A stretch of DNA of 41,346 bases from Micromonosporaceae bacterium (GTDB taxonomy: Bacteria; Actinomycetota; Actinomycetes; Mycobacteriales; Micromonosporaceae). The translations under genes were made by a program, and so were the position numbers. This document shows positions 34,578 to 41,346 of this stretch, in pieces (the stretch's first letter is position 1; the number at the start of each line of letters is the position of its first letter). The stretch covers positions 4,662-46,007 of the forward strand of contig DPJL01000169.1 of assembly GCA_003543035.1 (NCBI GenBank). Reading direction: 5' to 3'. The notes beneath the pieces were generated by a model that saw only the letters and a program-made list of their open reading frames with translations, had not been told where the DNA came from and did no database searches.

Positions 34578-35222
34578 CTACTGCTTGATAACCAGCTTCG
34601 TGGTACCAGATTCAGCTGCCTGCAACGCCCGAAGACGCAGCAGAGCCGGGTGCTTCTCCAACAGGTCAGCTGTGTTCGCAAGGGACCGCAATGCGGCCGC
34701 TTCGGAACGAGCCCGCTCGAGGTCGGCTCGGCCTCGCTGCTTCGCCAAGAGCACCTCGGTGTAGGCGCGGCGCAGTTCACCGGGCAGCATCAGATCGCGG
34801 ACCGCCAGGTCCTCAGTGCCAAGGCCGACACGGGCAGCAGCCGCGTGGACCGGCTCAACGATTTCGGCTCCGAGCTCGATCCGTGATTCCATCAACGCAT
34901 CGAGCGCAAGCCCGGCGACGGCAACGCGGAGCGCATGCTGAACCGCCATGTAAACCTCGCTCTGCCCGTCCTGGCTCGAGGTGAGCTGTGCAACCGGATC
35001 GACGACAGCGACCCGAAGTACTGCGGTGAGCCGCACGGAAATGCCATCGCTTGTTAGAACCTCTTGGCCGGGAACGACAAGCAGCCGCGGCCGGATGTCG
35101 ATGCGGTGCAACGTGGTGCGCGCACGCCGATAGCGGTGCCGCCCAGCGCCGAGGACCTCCTGCACCCGGCCGTCGACCAGTTTTACCACTCGCTCGTATT
35201 CCATCACGGTGATCAATGCCAT
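34578..35222 (-). CDS. SPFH/band 7 domain protein
   Basis: The 214-residue protein is of the stomatin/prohibitin-like (slipin) group. The SPFH domain covers residues 1-170, with VMEYERVVKLVDGRVQEVLG, IDIRPRLLVVPGQEVLTSDG and ISVRLTAVLRVAVVDPVA. A charged helix follows (AKQRGRADLERARSEAAALR), probably forming oligomers. Most relatives have an N-terminal membrane hairpin; none is present here, so it may be soluble or bind the membrane peripherally. GAGGAGG is seven bases before the ATG. Confidence 0.85.
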   Translation of the reverse strand: MALITVMEYERVVKLVDGRVQEVLGAGRHRYRRARTTLHRIDIRPRLLVVPGQEVLTSDGISVRLTAVLRVAVVDPVAQLTSSQDGQSEVYMAVQHALRVAVAGLALDALMESRIELGAEIVEPVHAAAARVGLGTEDLAVRDLMLPGELRRAYTEVLLAKQRGRADLERARSEAAALRSLANTADLLEKHPALLRLRALQAAESGTTKLVIKQ

Positions 35223-35574
35223 GGGTGCACCTCCTCGTGCGGGTTAGCGGGTCCGCCCCGGTGCCCACGGCTCGATCGGCGGGGGCCTCCGCCGCCAGGA
35301 ACCTGGCAACGAGCCCGCAGAGCCGATCGGGCCGGTGTCCGAAGACCGGGCACCGGAACGTTCCCTGAGACTGGATTCGAACCAGAGGACTAACGTCCAA
35401 TACCTAATGTCTGCCGGCCACGGAACGCGATCCGGCGATGCCGGTGCGCCGCATATGGTCCGGGTAACCCCGAAAGACTACGGCTAGCCGAACGCTCCTC
35501 GCCATCGGATTTCGGCTTCAGCCGACCTCGTCCCGCCCTCGCCATCAACCCAGCGATGCTGTCGTAACCAGAAG
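35223..35574. other. gap between SPFH and HEPN genes with tRNA-like remnant
   Basis: No credible gene is present; open frames here read through a tRNA-like element (35362-35398) that I list separately. The SPFH promoter must lie here. GGAACGTTCC at 35355-35364 is a perfect 10-bp palindrome. Confidence 0.55.
35362..35398 (-). ncRNA. tRNA-like 3' remnant (T arm and variable-arm-like hairpin)
   Basis: Read on the minus strand, CTGGTTCGAATCCAG (35371-35385) is a textbook T arm with the TTCGAAT loop. One base before it GGACGTTAGTCC (35387-35398) forms a 4-bp hairpin like the long variable arm of tRNA-Leu or Ser. After the T arm comes CTCAGGGA, acceptor-like. No matching 5' acceptor half (CCCTGAG), D arm or anticodon stem is found upstream. 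I therefore read it as a decayed or recombined tRNA end, perhaps an old integration site, not a working tRNA. Confidence 0.35.
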
Positions 35575-35605
35575 GAGAGGACCGCCGATGCCACCGGTCC
35601 CTCTC
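35575..35605 (-). terminator. stem-loop overlapping the HEPN stop codon
   Basis: GAGAGG-ACCG (35575-35584) pairs with CGGTCCCTCTC (35595-35605) with one bulged base. Being at the very end of the HEPN gene, it probably terminates the toxin-antitoxin operon. Confidence 0.45.
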
Positions 35606-36020
35606 AGCGCATATGTTTGGCCGCGTTGTCCACGAGGCGGCGGGCTTGGCGGAGCGCAGTTGTGGCACGCTGACTGCTCACATGTAGCAAGCCGTAGTGC
35701 GCGTCGTCCTTAATCGCCAGAAGCCGTTCCAAATCGCGGGCCATCGCCTGCCCGTCCGGAGTGACCTGAGCCAGCAACGAAATCGCCTGCCTGTGGTCCT
35801 GGCCTCGAGAACGTTGTCCAAGGGTGACGCAACACACCGCATCCGATGCGGCGATGGCTGCGAGCACTGCCAACGACGCAGCAGTCCCCGGTGTGGCTAC
35901 CTCATCGTCTTCCGCACCCACGAGCTCTGCGACGTCGAGGAAGGCCAAAGCCTGTGCGAACCGTGTCCTGGCTTGCTCTGTGCCGCATCTTTCGACCCGG
36001 CCTGCCGGGCGTGGACTCAT
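35604..36020 (-). CDS. HEPN-domain protein, putative toxin of MNT-HEPN pair
   Basis: The 138-residue, mainly helical protein starts at 36020 (MSPRPAGRVERCG), overlapping the nucleotidyltransferase stop by 4 bp. It has a HEPN-like layout: a first helix pair, then an Rx4-6H-type motif in LGQRSRGQDHRQAI (Arg70-His76), then DLERLLAIKDDAHYGLL and a long C-terminal helix. HEPN toxins of such pairs are RNases that the partner silences by AMP transfer. In the studied HepT proteins the modified Tyr lies two residues after the His (RX4HXY). Here that position is Gln, and the nearest candidate is Tyr109 in DDAHYG. Assignment rests on context plus motif. Confidence 0.75.
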   Translation of the reverse strand: MSPRPAGRVERCGTEQARTRFAQALAFLDVAELVGAEDDEVATPGTAASLAVLAAIAASDAVCCVTLGQRSRGQDHRQAISLLAQVTPDGQAMARDLERLLAIKDDAHYGLLHVSSQRATTALRQARRLVDNAAKHMR

Positions 36021-36658
36021 CGACCGCCGCCCGCGGCAGGCAATTTCCGTATCAATGCACGGAGATCGGGACCGAGCAGCGCTATCCCATCGCGAAGCCA
36101 TTCACTGACCAGTGGGTCGCTGGCTTGGACGTGTTCGGCGAGTCTGCGCAGATCAATCTGAAAGGTTTGGCAATGATTGCCGGTCCATGCTTGGACGTTG
36201 CCTCGAAGCCGATCCACCTGATCCGCCCAAGGCGACTCATCTTCCTCCACGCCCTCGGGCGAGATTATTAGCACATCAATATCTGACTCCGCGTCCCCGT
36301 CGCCACGGGCCGTTGAACCGAATAGAGAGGCATGCACCGGCTTTGGATCCCATCTCTCTAGTTCCTTGTGCAGACGATCAAGGAGGACCCGACGGATTGA
36401 CGCCAAGCTTTCCACGGCGGGCCAGGTCAGATGATCACGATTGCCGAGGTAAAACGTCGCCGAGGAGCGCTCCTCTGCCTGCACCACCCCTTGAGTGACG
36501 AGACGGCCGAGCGCACGGCGAACGCCATTCAAAGAGCCGGAACCCGCTATTCGATGAATCTCGGGACCAGTCAAGGGTCGCGTAGTGCGGCTAAGCACTT
36601 CGAGGACCGGCCCATCGAGAGTGGGTACTACTGATCGGATCGGGTGAGCGACGTCCAT
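36017..36658 (-). CDS. winged-helix nucleotidyltransferase, putative antitoxin of MNT-HEPN pair
   Basis: The 213-residue protein starts at 36658 (MDVAHPIRS), preceded by GGAGGG. Residues 1-75 form a winged-helix DNA-binding domain (LTGPEIHRIAGSGSLNGVRRALGRLVTQGVV). Residues 105-210 are a minimal nucleotidyltransferase: SLFGSTARGDGDAESDIDVL gives the GS-x10-DxD motif with Gly114, Ser115, Asp126 and Asp128. Such enzymes AMPylate and neutralise HEPN RNases. The added DNA-binding domain suggests it also represses its own operon. A strong symmetric operator lies right before the start. Confidence 0.88.
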   Translation of the reverse strand: MDVAHPIRSVVPTLDGPVLEVLSRTTRPLTGPEIHRIAGSGSLNGVRRALGRLVTQGVVQAEERSSATFYLGNRDHLTWPAVESLASIRRVLLDRLHKELERWDPKPVHASLFGSTARGDGDAESDIDVLIISPEGVEEDESPWADQVDRLRGNVQAWTGNHCQTFQIDLRRLAEHVQASDPLVSEWLRDGIALLGPDLRALIRKLPAAGGGR

Positions 36659-36666
36659 CGGCCCTC

Positions 36667-36716
36667 CACTATTCTGCACACAAGTGCACTATAGTGCCTT
36701 CATGTGCAGGATAGTG
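36667..36716. promoter_or_regulatory. 50-bp dyad operator of the MNT-HEPN operon
   Basis: CACTATTCTGCACA (36667-36680) is mirrored by TGTGCAGGATAGTG (36703-36716) with 13 of 14 pairs. A perfect palindrome GCACTATAGTGC (36686-36697) lies between them on exactly the same centre, 36691.5. Four CACTAT/ATAGTG half-sites result. It ends 8 bp before the antitoxin ATG, ideal for autoregulation by the winged-helix domain. Confidence 0.8.
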
Positions 36717-36752
36717 CGCCCGGTTGGACTTCAGACAGGGCCGGTGAAGCGA

Positions 36753-37382
36753 TCAGCGAACGTTGTGGGGGCGGAATTGGATGCTGATCCGGGGCCCAGC
36801 CGCTCGGGCCGTTTTGGGGACTGCGTGTTCCCACGTGCGCTGGCAGCTGCCGCCCATCACGAGGAGGTCGCCGTGACCCAGCTCGAAACGCAACGAATGC
36901 CCGCCGTCGCGGGGCCGCAATAGGAGTGCGCGGGGCGAACCGACCGAGATGATGGCCACCATGGTGTCCTCGGTCTTGCTGCGGCCGATGCGGTCGCCGT
37001 GCCAAGCCACACTGTCGTGCCCGTCGCGATACAGGCATAGGCCGGCGGTCCGGAAAGGTTCACCCAGCTCGGCGGCGTAGTGCGCATCCAACGCGGCTTT
37101 GGCGACCTCGAGCGCGCGATCGGGCAGGGCCTCGTCCTCGTCGTAGAACCTGACCAGGCGCGGAACGTCGACCACCCGGTCATACATCTGGCGGCGCTCG
37201 GCTTGCCACGGCACGCAGTCCCGAAGCCGCAGGAAGAGAGCATCCGCACCGACAATCCAGCCTGGGCGCACATCGATCCACGCACCCAACGTCAGCTCCG
37301 TGCGCTGCACGGTCGCCCCCAGCGGGCCCGGCTTGATCTCGTCGCCCAAGTCAAGTAGCGAACCTTGAAATGCCGCGGTCAT
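36753..37382 (-). CDS. AlkB-type 2-oxoglutarate/Fe(II) dioxygenase
   Basis: The 209-residue protein is of the AlkB family, which removes alkyl groups from DNA or RNA bases by oxidation. The iron ligands are visible: His128 and Asp130 in VAWHGDRIG, and His186 in TWEHAVPK. The 2-oxoglutarate-binding arginines lie in GPRISIQFRPHNVR (Arg198 and Arg204). RFYDEDEALPDRALE is typical of actinobacterial members. It is a lone gene; a regulator such as AdaA/AlkA is not nearby. The ATG at 37382 abuts the decayed protease on the other strand. Confidence 0.93.
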   Translation of the reverse strand: MTAAFQGSLLDLGDEIKPGPLGATVQRTELTLGAWIDVRPGWIVGADALFLRLRDCVPWQAERRQMYDRVVDVPRLVRFYDEDEALPDRALEVAKAALDAHYAAELGEPFRTAGLCLYRDGHDSVAWHGDRIGRSKTEDTMVAIISVGSPRALLLRPRDGGHSLRFELGHGDLLVMGGSCQRTWEHAVPKTARAAGPRISIQFRPHNVR

Positions 37383-37427
37383 GAGGCGAGCCTACCTCGG
37401 ATTTGATACAGGCGTTCGAGATGGCTA

Positions 37428-37794
37428 TCGGCGGGCAACACCGGCGGTAACTCATGTGACCGGTTGCCGCGCAACATCTCCGCCGCGCTGGTCGTGGCGG
37501 CCACGACGTCGACGACGCGCGGGCCAGCTATTCCTCGGTCGGCCCTGCGTCGATATCTACGGCCCCGGATCATCAATCGTGTCGACGGTTCCCGGCGGCG
37601 GCACCGGCAGCAAGAGCGGCACCTCCATGTCCACCCCGCACGCGGCGGGCATCGCGGTTCTCTACAAGAAGACCTACGGAAACGCGAGTCAGGCCACCAT
37701 CCACGCGTGGATCGTCAATAATGCCACCACCGGCAAGGTGGCCGGAAGCCTCTCCGGCACCCCGAACCGGCTACTCAACAAGCGCGCTCTCTAG
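37428..37794 (+). pseudogene. decayed subtilisin-family protease, C-terminal part only
   Basis: From about 37431 one frame reads AGNTGGNSCDRLPRNISAAL, then VVAATTST, as in S8 peptidases. It continues after one lost base with ASYSSVGP, and after a second lost base with CVDIYGPGSSIVSTVPGG. The last frame holds the catalytic Ser in GTSMSTPHAAGIAVLYKK and ends normally at NRLLNKRAL. The regions with the catalytic Asp and His are absent. It is thus a 5'-deleted gene with two frameshifts, not expected to make an active enzyme. The aligned residues follow the usual family order, which makes the identification firm. Confidence 0.85.
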
Positions 37795-37814
37795 CCTTTG
37801 CTGTCCTAAGAAGA

Positions 37815-40127
37815 TCAACGCCGGCGGAGGAGAGCATCCGCCGGTCTCGTTGCGAGCGGCTCCACCCACTGGCGCAGGATGTCGACGTTCATCGGCTCGC
37901 CGAGCGCCGGGCCTTGAGCACCCGTGCAACCCGTTGCGGCGACAGCGTTGTAGAGCTCGAGTGAATCGACCCCGTCCACCACCGTCACGATGTTCAGCGA
38001 TCGGGCCAGCTCGACTGTCGACCTGAGCACCGCCGCATCCTGCGGGCTGTTGAGCATCGCGCGGGCGAAGGTCGGGTCCAGCTTCAGCTCGTCCACCGGC
38101 ATCGAGCGCAGCCGGGTCAGCGAGGGCGCCGACCGTCCATAGTGGTCCAGCGCCAGCCTGATCCCAAAGTGGCGGAATTGGCCGAGTGCGGCCGCAGTGC
38201 GCCGCTGATCCATCTGCAGCACCTCTTCGGCAATCTCAAGAGTGACAGCCGATGGGGGTAGACCGACCTTGTTGATCAGCTTGGCCAGATCGTAGGGGAG
38301 CTGCGCGTCGAGGATGTCGGACGCGGTAACGTCCACCGCCACGCCCAACTCCACTCCCTGCCGATGCCACGCAGAGCATCGTTGCATAGCCGCTTCGAGC
38401 AGCCAACGGGTCAGCTGCCGGGTCATGCCCATCCGCGCCGCGAGCGGGTGGATCGCTTCCGCCCCAAGCACTCCACGCACCGGGTGATGCCAGCGCAGGA
38501 TGCTCTCGAGCGCGACCGGCCGGCCGCTGGCGATGTCGAACTTCGGTTGGAAGAAGGTGACGAACTCGTTTCGGCTCTCAGCTCGCAACAGGTCCGGCGC
38601 GAGCCGGAGGTCGACCTGACTTCCCGCGTGCGAGCTGGGATCGTAAAGCTCCACTTCGGACCGGTTGGCCTTGGCCGTCTGCAGAGCGTCGACCGCACAA
38701 CGGATCAGGTCGGCCGGCATCGTGGCGTGCACCGGCGCGACCGCCACCCCGGCGCTCAGCTCGATCTGGACCGGGGTTTCCGCGATTGGTACTGGCGTGG
38801 CCAAGGTTTTGAGCAGTGCCCTGGTCTCCCGGTCCACGGCGGCCGGGTCGGAGCCACGCACCGTGCGCAGAATCGCCACCTCAACGCCGCCCAGTCGGGC
38901 GGCGATCGCATCGGCCGGAAGGTGTTGCAGCAGACGGGTTCCGACCGTGTGCACGACGGTGTCACCGGCACTGTAGCCCAGCACGCTGTTGATCTCCGCC
39001 ACGTGATCCACGCTCACGATCGTGATGATCAGCTGCTGGCCGATCGAGAGGTTGCCCAACATCGTGGGGAGGTTCTCGTCGAGCAGACGCCGGTTGCCCA
39101 GGCCGCTCAGCTCGTCGGTCTTGGCTTGGATCTGCGTCCGGGCCAACTCTCGCGTCTGCTCAAAGGTCAGCGCCGTACGAGCACCCGCGGCGACCAGACA
39201 GGAGCTGGCCAGGACGATCGCAATCGGGTGCATGCTCACGAAGGTGCCGACGATGAGCACGACCAGTGCGGCGAGCGAGAAGAGGATGGGTACCAGCAAC
39301 GCCACAAATCCGCGAACGTCCTCAGCCGGCCGGCGCCTGTTCACCGCGCCTGCGGCCGCCATGAAGGTCAGGCCCAGCATCCAGCCGCCGTCGATGTAGC
39401 TGCCGTCCACATAGCTGCCATTGGCGAGTCCGAAAAGGTAGGCGGTGTCGGCGACGGCGAAGAACGCCGCACCCAAGCCGAGCAGCCACCAGATCGGGTC
39501 GGAGCGCCAGCGCATCATCGCCAGCGCCGCCACACTGACGACCATCAGCACCAGATCGCCGATCGGGTAGCTGAGATTGGTCAAGGTCTGGGAGAACTTC
39601 TCGCCACCGGCCGCCGCGAGCACGTCGTCGAGCGCGACCGCGGAGAAGACCGCGCCCGCCGCGAGCGAGGTCACGACACCGTCGAGCCACACCGATGCGG
39701 GCAGCCGGTTGGCCGCCGCCCGGGCCAGCAGAATGAAACCGGCGTAGGCCAACGGGTACATGCCGATATAGAAGACGTCGGCGAGCGACGGCACCGGGAT
39801 CTCAGCCGGCTCTACCGTCGAGAACATCGCCGACCAGTAGATGTCACCGACACACCAGGAGGTGACCGCGAAGGCCACGCAGGACCAGGCCAGGCGATTG
39901 CGCCTAACCAGCAGCGGTCGAGCAAGGGCCAGCATGCTGGTCAGGACAAGCACGCCGGAGTAGAACCACGTGTCGAGCAGTGCCGGTCGTTCCGACAACG
40001 GAATCACCGTGCTGACGGCATAGATCACCCCCAGCACCACCACCAGGGTCCTCGACAGACGATATATCGGCGAGCCGAGGACGTAGTTGTCTCGGTCTGT
40101 TCTGGCACGAGTGATTGCGGACGTCAC
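37815..40127 (-). CDS. membrane GGDEF-EAL protein with degenerate catalytic motifs
   Basis: The 770-residue protein has about ten N-terminal membrane helices (residues 25-320), then a GGDEF domain (330-495) and an EAL domain (505-760), as in Streptomyces RmdA/RmdB-type proteins. The active sites are eroded. GGDEF reads GGVEV (413-417). In the EAL domain, ESI at 541-543 keeps the Glu. However, DVTAS replaces NVSA (599-603), EIAEE replaces EITES (631-635), DHYG replaces DDFG (661-664), and VVDGVD replaces VAEGVE (716-721). Lys682 is kept. It probably neither makes nor breaks c-di-GMP, and may bind nucleotide or a partner. It is a lone gene. Confidence 0.92.
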   Translation of the reverse strand: MTSAITRARTDRDNYVLGSPIYRLSRTLVVVLGVIYAVSTVIPLSERPALLDTWFYSGVLVLTSMLALARPLLVRRNRLAWSCVAFAVTSWCVGDIYWSAMFSTVEPAEIPVPSLADVFYIGMYPLAYAGFILLARAAANRLPASVWLDGVVTSLAAGAVFSAVALDDVLAAAGGEKFSQTLTNLSYPIGDLVLMVVSVAALAMMRWRSDPIWWLLGLGAAFFAVADTAYLFGLANGSYVDGSYIDGGWMLGLTFMAAAGAVNRRRPAEDVRGFVALLVPILFSLAALVVLIVGTFVSMHPIAIVLASSCLVAAGARTALTFEQTRELARTQIQAKTDELSGLGNRRLLDENLPTMLGNLSIGQQLIITIVSVDHVAEINSVLGYSAGDTVVHTVGTRLLQHLPADAIAARLGGVEVAILRTVRGSDPAAVDRETRALLKTLATPVPIAETPVQIELSAGVAVAPVHATMPADLIRCAVDALQTAKANRSEVELYDPSSHAGSQVDLRLAPDLLRAESRNEFVTFFQPKFDIASGRPVALESILRWHHPVRGVLGAEAIHPLAARMGMTRQLTRWLLEAAMQRCSAWHRQGVELGVAVDVTASDILDAQLPYDLAKLINKVGLPPSAVTLEIAEEVLQMDQRRTAAALGQFRHFGIRLALDHYGRSAPSLTRLRSMPVDELKLDPTFARAMLNSPQDAAVLRSTVELARSLNIVTVVDGVDSLELYNAVAATGCTGAQGPALGEPMNVDILRQWVEPLATRPADALLRRR

Positions 40128-40432
40128 CGTGCTACCTCCCCAGTAGTGCGCACCCCAACCTGGTTGACAGCAGTCTGCTGTCTGGCGACTACGCAGAGAC
40201 GCCGGTTGATACTAACGTGCCCGGTCGCCAGATGTGTGTCCAATGTGGCATCCGCAACTTTGATTTCATCAACGGCCCGATTCCCCTTCGAATAGGCCGT
40301 TCACGCCGAGTTCTTTTTCCCATAAAGCGGGACATAGGGTCGGCCGATATTGACAAAGTGGCATGCATAATGGTCTTCTTCGGTCAACCGCGCTAGGTCA
40401 GTCAGATTGACTATCTATTGAAGAGGGTGACC
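40128..40432. other. divergent intergenic region
   Basis: This 305-bp gap between two divergent starts should hold both promoters. It contains a TTGACA at 40350-40355 and a CATAAT at 40366-40371, but they are only 10 bp apart, so they are not a normal pair. No gene is supported. Confidence 0.5.
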
Positions 40433-41346
40433 ATGCAGCGTCGTCTTCGGATCGCAGCCCTAACAGCCATGGGGCTGGTAGCCGCGGTCCTCGTCCCAAC
40501 GACTAGTGCCCACGCAGCGCCCACCCGCTACGAGGCGGAAACCGCGCCGGCGACGTGTGACGGCACGATCGACTCCAACCACGTCGGCTTCTCCGGAAGC
40601 GGCTTCTGCAACGCGCTCAACCAGGTGGGCGGCAACGCACAGTGGACAGTGACCGCCGCGAACGCGGGCAGTGCCACCATTGCCATCCGCTATGCCAACG
40701 GCACCACGGTCAACCGCCCCGCCGATATCAGCGTCAACGGAACGGTCGTGGAGGCCGCCTCAGCCTTCGGCCCGACCGGCGCCTGGACCACCTGGGCCAC
40801 CAAAACCCTTACCGCCAACGTGAATGCGGGCAGCAACGCGATCCGCGTCGCGGGCACCACGGCGGTCGGGCCCGCCAACCTTGACTTCATTGACTTCGAG
40901 GTGGCACCGCCGCAGAACTTCACCGACTACCAGGCCGAGAGCGCCACGATCTCGCAGGGCATCGTCGAATCCAACCATGCCGGCTTCACCGGTACCGGAT
41001 TCGTGAACTACGACAACGTCGTGGGGTCCTATGTGGAGTTCACGGTCAACGCGGCGGCCGCGGGCAACTACCCGCTGACGCTGCGCTATGCCAACGGCAC
41101 CACGATCGACCGGCCGATGGACATCACGGTCAACGGAGCTCCTTCCGCTCCAGGGCTTTCCTTCCCTGGTACCGGGGCATGGCCGACCTGGGCCGAGAAG
41201 ACCATCACCGCTTCGCTCACGGCGGGCGCCAACAAGGTGCGGGCGACTGCCACGACCGCCAATGGCGGCCCCAACCTGGACCGGCTGCGTGCGTCCGTGC
41301 CCGCCGACGCCGAGCCACCGACCGCCCCGGCCAACCTGCGCCTGGC
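40433..41346 (+). CDS. secreted tandem carbohydrate-binding module protein (3' end outside window)
   Basis: The frame is open from the ATG at 40433, with GAGGGTG upstream, to the right edge: 304 codons. A signal peptide (MQRRLRIAALTAMGLVAAVL) is cleaved after AHA near residue 28. Two CBM6/CBM35-like modules of about 125 residues follow. Each opens with YEAETAPA or YQAESATI, has SNHVGFSGSGF or SNHAGFTGTGF, and IRYANGTTVNRP or LRYANGTTIDRP, and ends with LDFIDFEV or LDRLRASV. The last residues PPTAPANLRL look like the start of a fibronectin type III domain. A catalytic glycosidase domain may lie beyond the edge. Confidence 0.88.
   Translation, partial: MQRRLRIAALTAMGLVAAVLVPTTSAHAAPTRYEAETAPATCDGTIDSNHVGFSGSGFCNALNQVGGNAQWTVTAANAGSATIAIRYANGTTVNRPADISVNGTVVEAASAFGPTGAWTTWATKTLTANVNAGSNAIRVAGTTAVGPANLDFIDFEVAPPQNFTDYQAESATISQGIVESNHAGFTGTGFVNYDNVVGSYVEFTVNAAAAGNYPLTLRYANGTTIDRPMDITVNGAPSAPGLSFPGTGAWPTWAEKTITASLTAGANKVRATATTANGGPNLDRLRASVPADAEPPTAPANLRL

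Noticed and set aside
34855..35400. 181-residue minus-strand frame reading SPLVRIQSQ
   Set aside because: This phrase is the translation of a tRNA T arm, and the rest overlaps the SPFH gene out of frame.
38364..40295. 643-residue plus-strand frame
   Set aside because: It is the antisense of the GGDEF-EAL gene; the composition is Arg/His-rich with no domain, typical of a high-GC shadow frame.
40350..40371. TTGACA and CATAAT as a promoter
   Set aside because: The spacing is only 10 bp, so they cannot be a normal -35/-10 pair.
1..41346. CRISPR array, insertion sequence or rRNA
   Set aside because: I saw no regularly spaced repeats, no transposase and no rRNA sequence in the window.

Overview
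The window is high-GC actinomycete chromosome. Several gene types point to Actinobacteria, probably a Pseudonocardiales- or Streptomyces-like organism: a conservon operon, a DUF574-type SAM methyltransferase, a DUF4193 protein, DinB/DUF664 proteins, a system II cytochrome c maturation operon beside hemL, and frequent GTG starts with strong GGAGG sites. I cannot name the genus from sequence alone.

Left part (1-13362), core metabolism. A UbiD-type decarboxylase runs off the left edge. A secreted protein of unknown function follows. A long, translationally coupled minus-strand operon reads FAD oxidoreductase, hemL, histidine phosphatase, TlpA-like thioredoxin lipoprotein, ccdA, resB, ccsB. It joins haem precursor synthesis to cytochrome c maturation. 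A near-consensus LexA box lies upstream of the FAD oxidoreductase, in the gap shared with a divergent prolyl oligopeptidase. A CASTOR/POLLUX-type RCK channel protein and a tRNA-Lys(TTT) close the section.

Middle part (13363-21731), a loose set of accessory genes: a double YCII protein, a truncated RibD-C reductase ending near a perfect 38-bp palindrome, a PEBP protein, three SAM methyltransferases, a small secreted protein, an isochorismatase-like hydrolase, a DinB protein and a WYL regulator divergent from a methyltransferase.

Specialised metabolism (21721-29502). A complete four-gene conservon (CvnA sensor kinase-like, CvnB roadblock, CvnC DUF742, CvnD GTPase) shares a divergent control region with a class II diterpene cyclase (DxDD motif). 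Behind the cyclase, on the minus strand, are a coupled class I terpene synthase (DDxxD and NSE motifs) and a cytochrome P450. This is the logic of a minimal diterpenoid pathway: GGPP to a bicyclic diphosphate, to a diterpene, to an oxidised product. No prenyl diphosphate synthase lies in the window, so GGPP must come from elsewhere. This is the most interesting locus here.

Right part (29626-41346). It holds a DinB protein, DUF4193, a PH-like membrane protein, a DesK/NarL-type two-component system with a secreted or membrane-bound alpha/beta hydrolase, and an SPFH protein. Next come a tRNA-like remnant, a nucleotidyltransferase-HEPN toxin-antitoxin module behind a 50-bp dyad operator, an AlkB-type dioxygenase and a decayed subtilase. 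The window ends with a membrane GGDEF-EAL protein whose catalytic motifs are eroded and a secreted tandem CBM protein cut by the right edge.
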